Assembly: GCA_013399305.1 (NCBI GenBank)
Contig: VXAI01000158.1
Location: 186,001 to 250,000, forward strand
From: Rostratula benghalensis
Lineage: Eukaryota; Chordata; Aves; Charadriiformes; Rostratulidae
Direction: 5' to 3'
Length of the DNA stretch: 64,000 nucleotides
In this document: piece by piece, positions 35,765 through 48,941 of the stretch
Position numbering within the stretch: the stretch's first letter is position 1
Layout of the letters: every line of letters starts with the position of its first letter
The notes under the pieces: model-generated
Seen by the model: only the letters and a program-made list of their open reading frames with translations
Told to the model about the DNA's origin: nothing
The model's database searches: none
Position numbers and translations under genes: made by a program

Positions 35765-38700
35765 GCCTTTGCCAATTAAACAAACTACATTTGGGAAAAG
35801 ATTCTTTTTATTCATCTATTTCTGTTGTATGTAGCAGAGATAATGCCCACAAGGCTACTGTGAAGATAAATTTGCTCAAGTTTAAGGAAATTAGGAAGCA
35901 ATAAGAACAGCAGAAGAAGATAGAAGATTTTGCATAGCTAAAGAAATAGCAAGTGTCACACAGCTATTAACATTTGATCAATGAACTAGTCATGCTGGGC
36001 TAAATTCTGCTCTTGATGTCATGAAGTCCCAATGAAAAGAAAGATTCCAATGCTTTTTCTCTAAGCCTTTTTATTCAGACAGTGATTTTTAGGGTCTTTA
36101 TAAATGGGGCACACTGTGCAGTTTTGATTTTGCCTTTTTCTCCCCCAGCCTGTACAAGCTGAGGATAAAAGGTGAGTGTGAATCATGGCACCACTGTGCA
36201 CAAAATTTGCACTGGTTTAACATCGGTGGAATTTTTTTTAAATTCTTTTTTTTATTTTTGCACCCCTTGAGAAACGTGAGCCTTAAAACTTGATTAATTC
36301 AGCCTTCATTTGCACTCAGTCATATGACAAATTAGTAGCAGAACCCAGACAGAAATTTTGAATATTAAAGAAATTTCAAATATTAAATATAAAGTCCTGA
36401 TTTTCTGGTCAGGAAGCCTGGGCTGTTCAAGAGCCATCAGGCAACCAAATTCCGCTGTGAAGTTGAGAGAGAGATATCTCTCTTATCAATTATTTTAAGC
36501 TTATAGCATACTCTGTCTTTATAAAAACACATGCAGATTATATGTAATGCATACTGGTCACTGTTTTTTCTGAGGAAAGCATTTCCTTTTGAACTCAATG
36601 TGTGACTCACGTATTGCCTGAATTACGTGATGTGATTTTTGCCTGGAGTTCCACCTCTTGCACTTAACGAATTAGAAAGGCTATTCCAAAATGACAAAAA
36701 AAATCTGACCACAGAATTAAACTCAGCAGTGTAATTGCCACAAGTTGACCGTGAAATGTCTATGTGCGTGCTTCTTGTGTTAAGAAAGCAAGAACCTATT
36801 TTTGGATACCTCTCTCTATTGTTCTCTGGTGACACTGGGCAGAAAAAGGTTTCTAACAGGAAAAGTTAATTCAAGTAACTGTGCACTCTCCAGTCACGTC
36901 CCAAGGAGAGCACATCTGCATCCCTGTAGTACCACGTATTTTAATTTTATTTCATTGCAGTTCATTAATCCTTCATTGATATACTTAGACAAATTCATCA
37001 CAAAGGTTGCCCAATTTGGATTTGGCATGGAAAATGGCTGAGCGAAATTTTGTTACTCGGTTTTGTAGTTAATAAGTTATGTGAATTAATGGGTTAGTGG
37101 CTGTCCTTTCAGAAAGTAGACCAATATGTTGTGCTAGGTGTGTATCCCATAGTTTATAATCTCTCAGTTTGCATTAACATCCTGTCTGTGTGGATAAAGG
37201 GTGACGTTCTCAGCTGGCAACCAGACATCTGCATCTGATACTCCATCAGTCTCCTGTCTACAGGGAGAAGGGCACATCCAGAGGTGACGTATTCTCTTAC
37301 CACACCTGCAATAGGTGTGATCATCCTAGAGAAGAGCTTCCCTTCTCCCATTTGTTATAAAGGTGATTGGTTTACCCTAAACCACCCAACCTTTTATGAA
37401 GTGAGTTCTGGCCCAAGAGACAATGCTGTAACAACTTGATGAAAGAACTCAGACTCCTCTCCAGACCCAAATTGGCCTGTTTGCCTTCCAAAATACCCAT
37501 ATATAGAGAGTCAAAGTTGGAAAGTAAAGAAAAGGCTGTTTTAGAATCTGTGTCCCATTTTGACACCCTTTTTTATGCTTTCCTTTGACAAGAGGCTGAT
37601 AGCCTTGTACAATAGATGAAACCTTTAAGTTGGGAAAGATGTTCACAGGGTGAGTTTCTACAGCTAATGAAGTTAATGGAAGCTTTGCTGGGGACACTAC
37701 AGAAGCAGGATTTGATCTATAAATTGTGAGACAACTTGTGGATTGCTCTAATACACACCCAATTTGCATGTAGCAAAAATTTTGTGTCTGGAATTCCTCA
37801 TTTGTGCGTGTATGTTCTGCCATTATTCTGGAAGGTTTTTTTTTTTTTTTTTTTTAAATAAATTCCCAAGAAACAACATAACTGAAGTAGACATTTTTAA
37901 TTATAAACCTTTTTCACACCCTTCTGTTTGAAAGAGCATCACCTGCCAAGGATGCCTGCCTGGATGTTCCTATTGCATTGCAGATCTTGTGAGTCTCCTG
38001 CCCAGAATGGTGGTTTCTTGTGCAGGGTGGTGGTATCCCAAAGAATGGCTGACACTGTGAGAATTGGGAATTGATATAATACAAGTCTGATTTATCAAGG
38101 GTACAGAAAAAGAACGAACTACAATATTGTCAAATAAGGTAACAGGAATAAAATGAATATATATTTTTCATATGGCCTGAAACTTATTCAGGTTTCTTCT
38201 AGTCAATTTTTTCCTTAATCTTCTTATGCTTCTCCTTTTACTGTGGAGCTCTGGAGGGTTATTCAGGAGGGCATTTCATGGTGTCTGCCAGCAGGCCTGA
38301 TTCACAAAGAATGACAGACCTTACGAGCTAATGAAGATTATCAGAGGTATTGCTTGCACAGGTGTGTACCTTGGGTTCACTTTCCTTTCTTTTCAATGTA
38401 GAAAGTGTAAGAACAATGCTCTTGGGAACTTCCTCCTTCTTCATTCCTCATTTAACTTAGCAAAACTCAAATTTTTAGAAGCCTATGTTGATGCCAACTA
38501 TTAACAGGACAGAGGTTTGTGAGGCAATTTTTTAAAATTAGGTTTCTTCTCATACTTGCGTTTACCAGTTGAAGGCAGTGAATGAGAGGGCCGGTCCTTT
38601 GCCAGTACCAAACTTTCTGTTCAGTTTAACTAGCTTTCCTGGATGTGTTGCTTAACCAGTTGTAGCTGTAAAGTGAATAATTCTGGACATAGCTGGGTGA

Positions 38701-41581
38701 ATAGATAGACTATGCATGGCTATTGAGTTTCACTGAAGCTAGAATTGCTGTCCTGCTGAACTTTCAATGCAAACAGCCCACTTCACCTCTTGCCATTCTA
38801 TTTGGATGTGTAGGAGCAGGACTGGTTCCTCCTGCCCTTTTTCTACACCCAGGATGCTGAGCAAACACGGGAGCCATGTTGTGCCTGTACCACTCCAAGC
38901 CAGCACCCATCCACAACCAACAGTTTTTGAGCAAAACCCATGACTTTCTGGTCACAAGACCAAACATGACTTCAGCCTAACCTTCAATAAGGAGGGATTC
39001 AATAGGGTAGAAGGAGTTGGATGATTTTGCAAGGCGACACTTCAGTTATTCTGTGGTAAATTTCCTCTCCTGGATGCAAGCAGCTGTACTTAAATTGAGC
39101 TGAAACTCAAGCTGTTTGGAAATAACAGTGGGGGAAGATATTATAAGAGTGAGGAGTACTTGATGATTTTTTGACATGACACATAACATAATAGCTACAC
39201 GAAATTTGCATGGATTCCAACATAAATTTTAAGTAAATACACATTTCTCAGCTGCCTGTCCTTCTATTTAGCCATCTGTCTGTATCTGTAGTCATAAAGC
39301 TAAAAGAAATATTTTTTAAAATTTTCATGGCTTACAATATTTTCCTTTTGCTTACAAGTCAGCCTCTATAATTATTGTATTAACATTAAATCGAGTGTGA
39401 TGGCTGATTCTTACTGAAATAGGAGAAAAAAAATCAAAACTTACACAAAAGGGGCTGCTTTGCCATTTATTATCTCCCAAACAACACAATGGTCCCTGCT
39501 TTGATGAACACAAGCTTTCCTTGTGAGATACTAAAACTGTTTATATGAACCTCATTTATGAATTAATGCAGAGTCAGGGTAAGTGTTCAGAAGAATGCTA
39601 TCCAGAAGACATAAAGGTATCCTAAGACTAGGCTGGTATGTAAAGTTTTTGATGTACAGCCAGATGGAAACCACAGAGAGGTGTTACAGTGTCCCCAACC
39701 AGAAATGTGAGGGAAGGTCAGTCTCTTTCATATATTAATAAATCCCACATAACTTTTAAAGTTTGGTAGCAGGGCTTATCCAAAATTATTTTATGTTTTT
39801 TTGGAAAGCATGGGTAAAAGATAGCCATAAATTTAACACATTTGTACAAAATTAATGAAGACACTTACTATAGCTGAAAAAAAATACTTTCCTGTAGAAA
39901 TCAAAGTTATCCCAGGAAATGGAAATGTTTCATTTGCAAGTTCCGGCTCCGCTTTTCAGACTAGCAGTAATAAATTTAGACAAGGAATTTGGGTATGATA
40001 TGGAGCTGCTTCAAATAAATACAGCATGTGTAGATTTTGCATATGTTGAAGGGCAAAGTATTACAGGGGCAGTGAGTCCCTGCCAGGAGGTCAGTTTTAT
40101 TTATTCCTTAAGCAATGAGATCATGACTGCTGGGAATTAATCCATTCATTTTGTTATTGTCTGTGCAATTTCATTTGCTTTCTTTCTTTCTAATTCCCTA
40201 GAATTTTTTACATAATCTTAAATAGTCCTGCCAGCTCCCTTCCACCCCGCCCTTATCTGTACATACTTTGTTAGATTACATTTTACATGCTTTGAGGAAG
40301 ATGAATGGGGTTAACACACACCCAGGGTACAAAGCAGCCTTTGTATATACTTACATGGCTTTGAGATCGGAGCAGGAACCAAATTTACTGAGTCATTCTT
40401 TGGTCCTGGCTTTTGCTTAGCCCTGAAATAGGAGTTGCTGTGTTGATGATGGTGTTCTTCAGTCATCAGAGCAGGGTTCCTCTTGCTATTCTGAGGATGC
40501 CTGTACTGTGGACATCTGGAGCTAAGCAATGTCCCTACGGCTCCATTGCTGATGTCCACAGCTGATGAACTTCAGACAAATTCATCCATGTGATTCATCT
40601 GACTTATTTTACACGTCTAGTTTAAGATGAAGTTGCTCTCTAAAAATGCCTAATATGTTTTGGATTTTTTTTTTTACTATAAAGGGACTTCAGGTGACTC
40701 ATTAGGATACTGCAGGTGTGATTCAAGTGAATCCCATCTTTTGTTGCTGGACAGAAAATTTTCTATAATGAAAATTATAATTAAAAGAAAAAAGTCTATT
40801 TTAATTAACGCTTGGCATCATGTAGAGCTTCTTTTCAGTAATTTACAGTTACAAGTTTAAATGTACAAGTATAAATGAGATCCTTAACATCTCTGTAACT
40901 GTTAAGATTGTTAAGATTCTTAAGTTCTTAAACTCTGCTTATTGAGGGGATTTGGTTTAACAATATTGTAGAGAAAAAAGCAAAACTATTTTTGCTATTT
41001 ATAACAGTGAGAATACATTACAATTGGGATAATCTTGATCTGCCAGAAGAAGACCTCATGTTTTCTTCTAATATTGGGAACTTTGTACTAAACACACGAG
41101 CACTCCAAAACAGTATTACATCAAAGTCCTCAAGTTTGCTATGCAGCTTTGGTTCAGATTAATGGTTACTGCAGAATGTATGGTATGTTCTATAAGAGGT
41201 GGGTAAAAATGATAAAAATTCCCTGTATGTCTGTACTTTATAGCCAAATCAAGTATTACATTACAAAAGCTATTGATCTTTCCCCAAGTGGCATTTTTAT
41301 TTTCTGTATAAAACTCTGAGTAAGCTTAATCTTTGAAAATGCTTACCCTTAAAACCCTTTTTCTTTGCTTACCAAATCAAGTGATTCTCAGAAAAGTAAA
41401 TACCTTTTTCCTTTATGTAACAAAATTCTTCAGATAGTGGTAATCCTGTGATAATTTCAAGATACAGAAGGCTAAAAATGTGTTTTCAGCGTATTTTGTA
41501 AGCTCTTCAATATTGAGGTACCTTGGGCTTTATTTCTCAAATGTTCTGTGGTTTGGGGGTTTTCTGGATTGGGTTTTTTTG

Positions 41582-41602
41582 TTTTTTTTTTTTTTTTTTT
41601 TT
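41582..41602. repeat. T21 homopolymer
   Basis: T tract within a G/T-rich stretch (41548-41605). Confidence 0.95.
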
Positions 41603-43318
41603 GTTAAATCTGGGTAATTTTTGACCTACCACCCCAGAACTGTGAGGTACAGCATACAGTGCCCTGTTATTCTCTAGTCTGAATAGTGATAATAAAAAAA
41701 TATAAAGAATTACATAAATAAACAAATTTTATTTAGCATGCTGATTTAGTAATACCCACCATAGCAACTTTGTTTCTCCCTAGCTTAGTCACCTACCTCC
41801 TTCGATGCCCTGACAAGTACACAATGAAGAGGTCTTTAGCAAAGGAAATCAGGAAATCACGCCAGGGTATGAGTACACAAGAAGTTTGAGGTGACAATGT
41901 CGTCACCGTTGGCATTGTGGCCCAACAACAGGGGTGTCCAGCCAGCCCTGCTCCCTACGTTCCTCAAATGTTCCAGCTCAGCAGCTCCTTGGCACAACAC
42001 GAGGGGGTTGGTCAGCAGGATAAAATTTGGCTTCCTGCTTTCCCCCTGCTCCCCCGTCCCCCCCAAAGAACTTTAAAATGGAATTGAAATAAGATTATTC
42101 TTCATCCTAGATGGTAGGTGACAACATGCAACTCTTTACCTTTTCTTTCCTTTCCCTTTTCAGTCTTCCTTTTTAGTTCTTCATGCTGAAAGAAAGATAG
42201 AATGCAACTCATTTTTTGGAAGACTAAGCATGCATTTAGTGTGCCAGGTCCTATCTACTGCACCCTTCAGTACGTTCCAAGGAAAGCATGCAAAGTATTT
42301 TAACTGTGCTGTACGCCACATAACTCAGCTTCTTAACTGCTCAGAGTGACTTGTGCTACTAGAGATGGTGTAAAAACTACATCTTTTTTTTCTTTTGATA
42401 AACCAGTGGGGCAGTGTTTCTGATCTCTTTTGTTGTATCTGGTTTCAAGCTGAGGTTGCTTCATGGTGGCATGTGACAAGGGCTTTTAATGTTTCTTTTT
42501 GTAGGAAAGATTGCCAGCAAACTTGCTTTTATACTGATGAAAGAGGACTTCTGTCCTGTTGGAGTGATTTCCCAGAACAGAATTTGGAAAATTTCACCTC
42601 TATATAAAGGAAGTTGTTTCTTAGTTAAAACATCCTGTCTTATTTCTTGCTTTCAGGAAAAAATAGTTGAAAAATAAAGACTGTGGAAAAGAGCAAGTGG
42701 GTACTCTGTAGGCTTAAAAGAAAGCATTACTTAAAATTTGTAACATTTTCACAAGTTTTCAGTGACTTCCCCAACATTGAATGCCTTTTCCTTGAAACTG
42801 TTTTGGCTAGGAGTAACACTGTGTTCACATTAATGTGCTCTCTCTTTCGTCTCCTTTTTAATCCCATGTTATTGATTCCTTTTGAGTTTATAAAATATAC
42901 CTGAGAAGCATAGGGAAAAGGGAACATATTTTTTTTCTGAAGCAGAGATGATGTACAAGGAAGTAATTACTGTTGAGAACAATATTGAGAAGTGAAGAGT
43001 AAAGATGATCTGTGTTGTCTTCTGCTTTGCTGTTTCCTTAAAGATGATATACTTATGCTGTCCATCTTTTTTTCTATTTTTTCTCCTGCATTTGCTGGTT
43101 ATTTATAGACCATTCTAAAAATGTATGGACTTAACTGCAGAAGTAAAGTCTCAGTGCCATCAGCCACTCCTGATACCACTTTGCATCCTTACTTATGGTT
43201 CTGTTCTTACCAGGTGTAATAATTTATTAATTGAGATATTGTTTGGAAGATAGTTACATTCCTTTCCTTGATGTCTAAGACAATCTACTTTCCTTCTTTG
43301 AGAGACTTTGAGTGTACT

Positions 43319-43858
43319 TGGTACTAATGAGGCCTCACCTCATGTACTGTGTTCAGTTCTGGGCCCCTCACTACAAGAAGGACATTGAGGTGCTGCAGCA
43401 TGTCCAGAGGAGAGCCACCAAGCTGGTGAGGGGTTCAACAAGTCCTGTGAGGAGAGGCTGAGGGTACTGGGCATGTTTATTCTGGAGAAGAAGAGGCTGA
43501 GGGGAGACCTCATTGCCCTCTCCAACTACCTGAAAGGAGGTTGTAGAGAGGTGGGTGTTGGCCTCTTCTCCCAAGTGAAGAAGACAGGACCAGAGGAAAT
43601 GGTCTGAAGTTGCAACAGGGGATGTTTAGATTAGATATAAGGAAGAATTACTTTACTGAAAGAGTGTTCAGGCACTGGAAGAGCCTGCCCAGGGAGGTGG
43701 TGGAGTCACCATCCCTGGAGGTATTTAAGAACCATGCAGATGTGGCACTGCAGGGCATGCTCTAGTGGTTGTGATTGTAGGAGTTTCTTGTGTGTGTATG
43801 GTACGACTTGGTGATCTCAGAGCTCCTTTCCCACCGTGACAATTCTGTGATTCTGTGA
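43319..43858 (+). repeat. CR1 LINE copy
   Basis: Plus-strand CR1 from 'ggcctcacctcatgtactgt' through 'gggcccctcactacaagaag' and 'ggaggttgtagagaggtggg' to the doubled tail 'attctgtgattctgtga'. It shares subfamily-specific blocks ('gcatgctctagtgg') with 9111-9475 and 20778-21540. The ORF2 C-terminal frame is broken. Confidence 0.94.
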
Positions 43859-44734
43859 CCTGAGTAAGCTGTCTGCTTCTGAAGAGGATAATCGTTCTCT
43901 TTAATCTAACCACCTCTTCCTGCCTCTAATACGTGAAGGATTTAATCTCATCTGGAGACCAGATCCTTACCTTGTGAAAATCACCTCTATGCTGTTGTAG
44001 TAAACAACACTCAAGTACATGCTGAAACCTAACCATGAACTTCAGTGCTGCCATTTTTGTCTTGAATGAATTCTAATTCTGTCTAGTTTCCTTTCTTTTC
44101 CTGTAGGTGTTTAGAAGTGGAAAAAAACCCCAAACAAATAAAAAAAACCCCTTAGACACATTTACCACTTGGTTATTATTACCACTGTGTATTGAGCTTG
44201 GAAAGGGGCATGCTCTATTTGGTACATCCTCGATGCAGGGGCATTGGACTAGGTCATATTGAGAGGTCCCTTCCAACTCGGACAATTCCATGATTCTGTG
44301 AATTTATTTATTTCCCTACTGCTGATGCTCCTGTTTTAAAAGCACACAAGGTTCAGTTCTGCTCAGCACAGAACACGTTGGCCTTGGTTCAGGAGAATTT
44401 TAACTTGTCTGGTCACCTCTAAACACGTTTCCACATGCACCTCTGTCAGGGTGAGAGTGCTCAGCACCTTTCCTGACACAGCCCTCATCACTGTTGTAGG
44501 TGTGCAAGCAGATTTCTAAAAGAAGAATTGACATGCTCCTCTGGGGAATTGAAACAACAAGACCAATAACCAACCCGTGGTTTTTATTTCTGCATCTTGA
44601 CTCGCTCAGTGCGTGTTTAACTTGGGAGGGTTAGTTCAAGGTTATGGCAGGGGCGCTTTGGTGCTATAATTTCCATGGTGGAATGCAGTTCTTGCTGGAA
44701 TAAGGTACATCATGTGCTTCTACTCTTTTGTCAG
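43859..44734 (+). other. End of the 27 kb intron
   Basis: Contains the CR1 end at 44228-44300, and the acceptor tract 'ttctactcttttgtcag' before the next exon. Confidence 0.7.
44228..44300 (+). repeat. Short CR1 3' end
   Basis: 'gcattggactaggtcatatt' then 'gaggtcccttccaactcgga' then 'ccatgattctgtga': the last ~70 bases of a CR1 copy. Confidence 0.8.
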
Positions 44735-44810
44735 AGAGCAGAAAGACAAACACGAATGATGGACTCCGTCCAGTATGCAGAATTTTGTGAAAGTCGGCAG
44801 CTGAGTTTTT
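44735..44810 (+). CDS. SUPT3H: SUPT3H exon, conserved linker (25 codons + 1 base)
   Basis: It reads [20 protein letters not shown] followed by RQLSF. This continues ...KQERME from the exon 27 kb upstream and matches the conserved central region of SPT3 homologues. The acceptor is 'cttttgtcag' and the donor is TTTTT|GTAAGT, a near-consensus 5' site. The exon ends in phase 1, leaving a T that forms the Ser codon with the next exon. The bird has MM and V where I remember IM and A in human. Confidence 0.95.
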
Positions 44811-47428
44811 GTAAGTATTATAATGGCTGCACTGTACGAACGTGTTCGATTATTATTTCATGTAATGGAGGACACAGCAGAACCTCACATTTTTTGAAAG
44901 CAACATTGTTTAATCCGCAATAATAAAACTTTAAATTCTTTGTCTGTGTAACTCCTGGGAACGGTGAATTTAGCATAGTTTCAGGCTGACAGGCAGAGTA
45001 TTTTATTTGAATATTTCCCAAGCTTTCTACGCGCTCAAATACTGTGGGGACGGCTGCAAAGATAGAACCAGTAAAGAGTTAATGGTTTAAAAGAACTGTA
45101 TTTGCCTGGAGTCTCTCATGGTGGTGTTATAATCAGCATATTAGTAAAGTTTCATGGCTGCAGGTTTTTTGGAATGCATCTAAAATTAGAGAAGAGCAGC
45201 GAGTTTTTGCTTTTATTTCCCTATCCGCAGAGACACAAAGAACTTACTAAAGAGTCTTTTCTATTTTAAGCTGTAGGCTCCTGCTGTGGAATTTATTCAA
45301 CATTAGCCAAATTCATCAGTATACGCCATTCCAACACTAATAACATGATGACAGAATTAGGGCTTTACTAGCCCTGAAAACCAACTTACTAGAAGTACTT
45401 GTGGGCCACAACTATAATGAGCTGTAAATTAATGGGCTTGATCATGTAGCAAAACAGCATTACAGAAGCGGTTAAGTGATGACTAAGGTTTTAGGTCAAA
45501 TGTCAGAGAAAGTGAGGTGGAAGGAGCCAGTAAAAATCATGACAAAACAGCACATGATCCTACAACACGGACTTGAACACAATGGTGTCTTTAAATGGGA
45601 GACCTTATCTTGTTCTTCCTTTTAAATTCAAAGAAAGAGTGAGTCATTTATGGCAAATAAATGAGACATTTGAAATACCATTCTGTATTGGCAAATGTCA
45701 GCAAACATAGGAAAACATCTTTTGTAAGCATTTCTTTTCTTAATTCAATATGTTTTGTAAGCTTTGTTGTAATTTGGCATCACACATCTGTGAGCCATTA
45801 GATAAATGATACTTCAGATTAGGGTGACTTTAGGAAATGAGAGGTTTGAGATAAAGTCATTTTTAAAACCCCCAAATTATCATCTGGAGACAGAACAAAT
45901 AGAAATCTTGAATTTGTGAAATAAAATTGAATGTTGCTGACCAGGGGATTGTGATCTATAAAAATATCTCAAGGGTATTTTTCACAGTGTTTTTAAATGA
46001 CTATGTCTATACAGCTCTTTTTTCACTGACATTTAGTGTCATTAAAGAATAAGAGAATTACAGTGCTTAGAAAAATAGTAGCAAGAGAGACTCATGCACA
46101 AACTCAACTGCATAATGTGAACTCAACTAGATAGAACATACTAAAGGCCATGCAGAACATTTGTTAGAAAAAATAACACAAAAGCCATTTTTTACTTACA
46201 TTATTTTAGTAAAAATGGAATATATTGCCGTTTCAAGTAGCAAACATTTTTTTTACTGTAACATAAACCCATGAAAACTGTCACAAGAGACTAAACCTGG
46301 AAGGGACTTGAAGGGAGCCTGTTCTCATTCATGCTTATAGTTCCACGTATTTCTGTGCAGTTTTAAATACAGGCAACAAAAATGGCCTATCAAAGGTACA
46401 AGTACTACAGGATTACAAATTTAAATTTTAGGGAACATTTAGTGGTCCTGCTGTCACCTTCACACATTTTATTTTGGCTTTTTTTTTTTCCCAGCAATCC
46501 TGTGTAGCTTTTTCACTCGCTCCTAAAACATAACCAATATTTATACTTGTGTTCTGTTTAATACCTGACTTCTCCATAGCTTTTTAATCCTTGTTGAAGA
46601 AACTTTGAGAAAAAGCTGTTACAAATGAATCTCCCACTTTGTATTTATATCGTTTTGGTTGTCCTGTCTTCATGAAGAGCCCTCATTGAGACGTCTGTAT
46701 TACTAGCTCCTTTCGGCCCAAGTCTCCGTAGCTTTCTGTGATCAGCTTGTCCACCACTGACCAAAGAAAGATGATCCTTTTTTTCCTCCTTTTACTCTCT
46801 CGGCAAATATCATGTTTCTTTGTCCCATATTTTCCTCTGTACTTTCTCCTAAGTGATCTCATCCATTAGCACTGGGAAGTTCTCGTATGAATGTTGATCA
46901 CTTCCTCACTTCTTCACATCCAAAGCGCATTTTAAAAATGGTCATCTACAAATCATTTTGGCTGGCTTGTCAGCACCTAATCCCTGCATGGTTAACACAA
47001 GGACTTCCTAATTCTTCTGTCCTCCTTCATTTGTCTTCACTATTGTTGGTACAATTATATTATTTTATCTGCACTCAGATTTGTGTTGGTTTCTTCTAGC
47101 ACTTTCTCTCATTCATCAAAGACATGATCCAATAACATGCTCAAAATCAGCTTTGTCCCACCTGCGGTCCTCTGAGCTAGACCTTTCCTTGTTCTGAAAT
47201 CTCTCATATGAGTGATTAACTGTGTGTTTTTCTCTTTCCTCCATGCTGATTATATGTTCTGTATGAAACAGCAGTCTTTTCCCCACTAATTCCGTTTTGA
47301 TAATTCCTTCCTTGGCCAAGCAAATCACATTCACTTTTGTAGTATTTTCTGTGACAGGAAAAAAATTGCTTTTTTTTTGCCTGCCTGTTGTTAACTTTTC
47401 CCTTTTCCCTTACAATTTGAACCAACAG
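44811..47428 (+). other. SUPT3H intron, 2618 bases
   Basis: GT-AG intron with acceptor 'tttgaaccaacag'. The first ~650 bases are repeat-free with a few CpGs near 45030-45060. No other gene seen. Confidence 0.85.
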
Positions 47429-47541
47429 CAAAGAAAGCATCCAAGTTTCGTGACTGGCTGGACTGTAGCAGTATGGAAATAAAGCCAAATGCAGTTGCAA
47501 TGGAGATTTTGGCGTATTTAGCGTACGAGACTGTGGCACAG
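47429..47541 (+). CDS. SUPT3H: SUPT3H exon, start of second histone fold
   Basis: With the carried T it encodes [20 protein letters not shown], then [18 protein letters not shown]. This is the lead-in and the first part of the long central helix of the C-terminal, TAF11-like histone fold. At 113 bases it closes in phase 0 at CAG|GTAAGG. A CR1 insertion begins about 20 bases beyond the donor. A 304-codon frame on the opposite strand (47216-48130) covers this exon, but it is antisense shadow plus CR1 complement and is not a gene. Confidence 0.95.
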
Positions 47542-48833
47542 GTAAGGGAGTGTACTGACTGGACTCTAGAGCAGTGCAGGGTAAAGGGACCCAGGAGTCC
47601 TGGTGGAGAGCAGGATGATCATGAGCCAGCTCTGTGCCCTTGTGGCCAAGGAGGCCAATGGCATCCTGGGGTGTATTAGAAGGGGGTTGGTCAGTAGGTC
47701 GAGAGAGGTTCTCCTCCCCCTCTACTCTGCCCTGGTGAGACCCCATCTGGAATATTGTGTCCAGTTCTGGGCCCCTCAGTTCAAGGACAGGGAACTGCTT
47801 GAGAAAGTCCAGGACAGAGCCACAAAGATGATTAAGGGAGTGGAGCGTCTCCCATAGAAGGAAAGGCTGAGGGAGCTGGGTCTCTTTAGCTTGGAGAAGA
47901 GGAGACTGAGGGGTGACCTCATGTTTATAAATATGTAAAGGGTGAGTGTCAGGAGGATGGAGCTGGACTTTTCTCAGTGACGTCCAATGATATGCCAAGG
48001 GGCAATGGGTGCAAGTGGGAACATAGGAGGTTCCACCTAAATATGAGGAAAAGCTTCTTCCCAGTGAGGTTAACAGAGCACTGGCAGAGGCTGCCCAGAG
48101 AGGCTGTGGAGTCTCCTTCTCTGGAGACATTCAAACCCCACCTGGACACGTTCCTGTGTGACCTGATCTTGGTGTTCCTGCTCTGGCAGGGGGATTGAAC
48201 TAGATGATCTTTCAAGGTCCCTTTCTTCCAATCCCTGATATTCTGTGATTCTGTGATTCATTGCTCTTAGATGTACTTCAGCCTCAAGTGACTTGTTGAA
48301 AGCCCCTTCAGAACCATGCAGTTCCTACTTCAGCTAACCAAACTGACTGGGTTCCTGTCTGTCTTTCAATCCACTGTGTGACAGAGGCTAACTATACCGT
48401 GTTCATCCATCTGATACACTAATAGAAATGCTTTATAATGGTTACAGAGGAGAGTGGAGTCCAGCGCGAACTTTATTCAAGTCCAAACTGAAACCACATA
48501 CTTTGCTATGTGACCTTTGGCAGCACGCTGGGGCTCATGCAACCCCATTGCACAATTGGATTAAAAAGCAGGATTTCCTGGAAAACAAAACTTTACCTTA
48601 GTGCCAAGCCGAGCCCTCTTGGGTAGATAGATTACTCCATATATTTACAGAACTGGAAAAGAAAGGTTCCTTAGGCTGAAATATCTCCGAATAATTTTGT
48701 TTTCAACTCAGAAATACTCAGAATAATTTGTCTCAACGAACAACTCCTCTCTATTTTCATTGTTGCAACGGTGTTCATCATAAGTACCATATCAGTAAAC
48801 TTACCTGTTTTACGCCTGGTTTTACCCCTCCAG
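47542..48833 (+). other. SUPT3H intron, 1292 bases, over half of it CR1
   Basis: GT-AG intron in which CR1 occupies about 47557-48260. The remaining 3' part is unique and ends 'tttacccctccag'. Confidence 0.85.
47557..48260 (+). repeat. CR1 LINE copy next to a SUPT3H splice donor
   Basis: Plus-strand CR1, recognisable from about 47561-47580 ('aaagggacccaggagtcctg' at 47583) to the tail 'attctgtgattctgtgattc'. It retains the ORF2 C-terminal region in broken frames (47603-47857 has [20 protein letters not shown]). It is closely similar to 53866-54394 in the same orientation. It lies within about 20 bases of the donor at 47542. Confidence 0.94.
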
Positions 48834-48941
48834 TTGGTGGACTTGGCCCTTCTGGTTAAGCAGGACATGGCTCCCAAAGCTGGTGACCCGTTCAGTCATG
48901 CCATATCTGCCACCTTCATACAGTATCACAACTCTACTGAG
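48834..48941 (+). CDS. SUPT3H: SUPT3H exon, central helix of second histone fold
   Basis: Thirty-six codons reading [20 protein letters not shown], then [16 protein letters not shown]. This continues the long helix begun in the preceding exon and the start of the loop that leads to the last helix. The acceptor is 'acccctccag' and the donor is GAG|GTAACT; both edges are in phase 0. The bird has K and AP where I remember R and VT in human. It is followed by either the optional exon at 49362 or the exon at 51784; both fit in phase. Confidence 0.95.

Larger units (their letters stand above)
32350..43318 (+). other. Large SUPT3H intron, 11 kb without a recognised gene or CR1
   Basis: The longest CR1-free stretch of the window. 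It contains homopolymer tracts at 34775-34797 (A23), 35733-35759 (A27), 37836-37855 (T20) and 41582-41602 (T21). A FOX/SOX-like string ATAAACAATGG lies at 33427-33437. At 41857-42066 the minus strand has a slightly GC-richer open frame without a firm match. The absence of repeats could reflect selective constraint or chance. Confidence 0.5.

Noticed and set aside
46281..46330. Possible CR1 end ('cctggaagggacttgaaggg')
   Set aside because: Too short and without the diagnostic tail repeats.
47216..48130. 304-codon open frame on the minus strand, the longest in the window
   Set aside because: It is the complement of the SUPT3H exon at 47429-47541 joined to the complement of a CR1 copy. No independent protein similarity.
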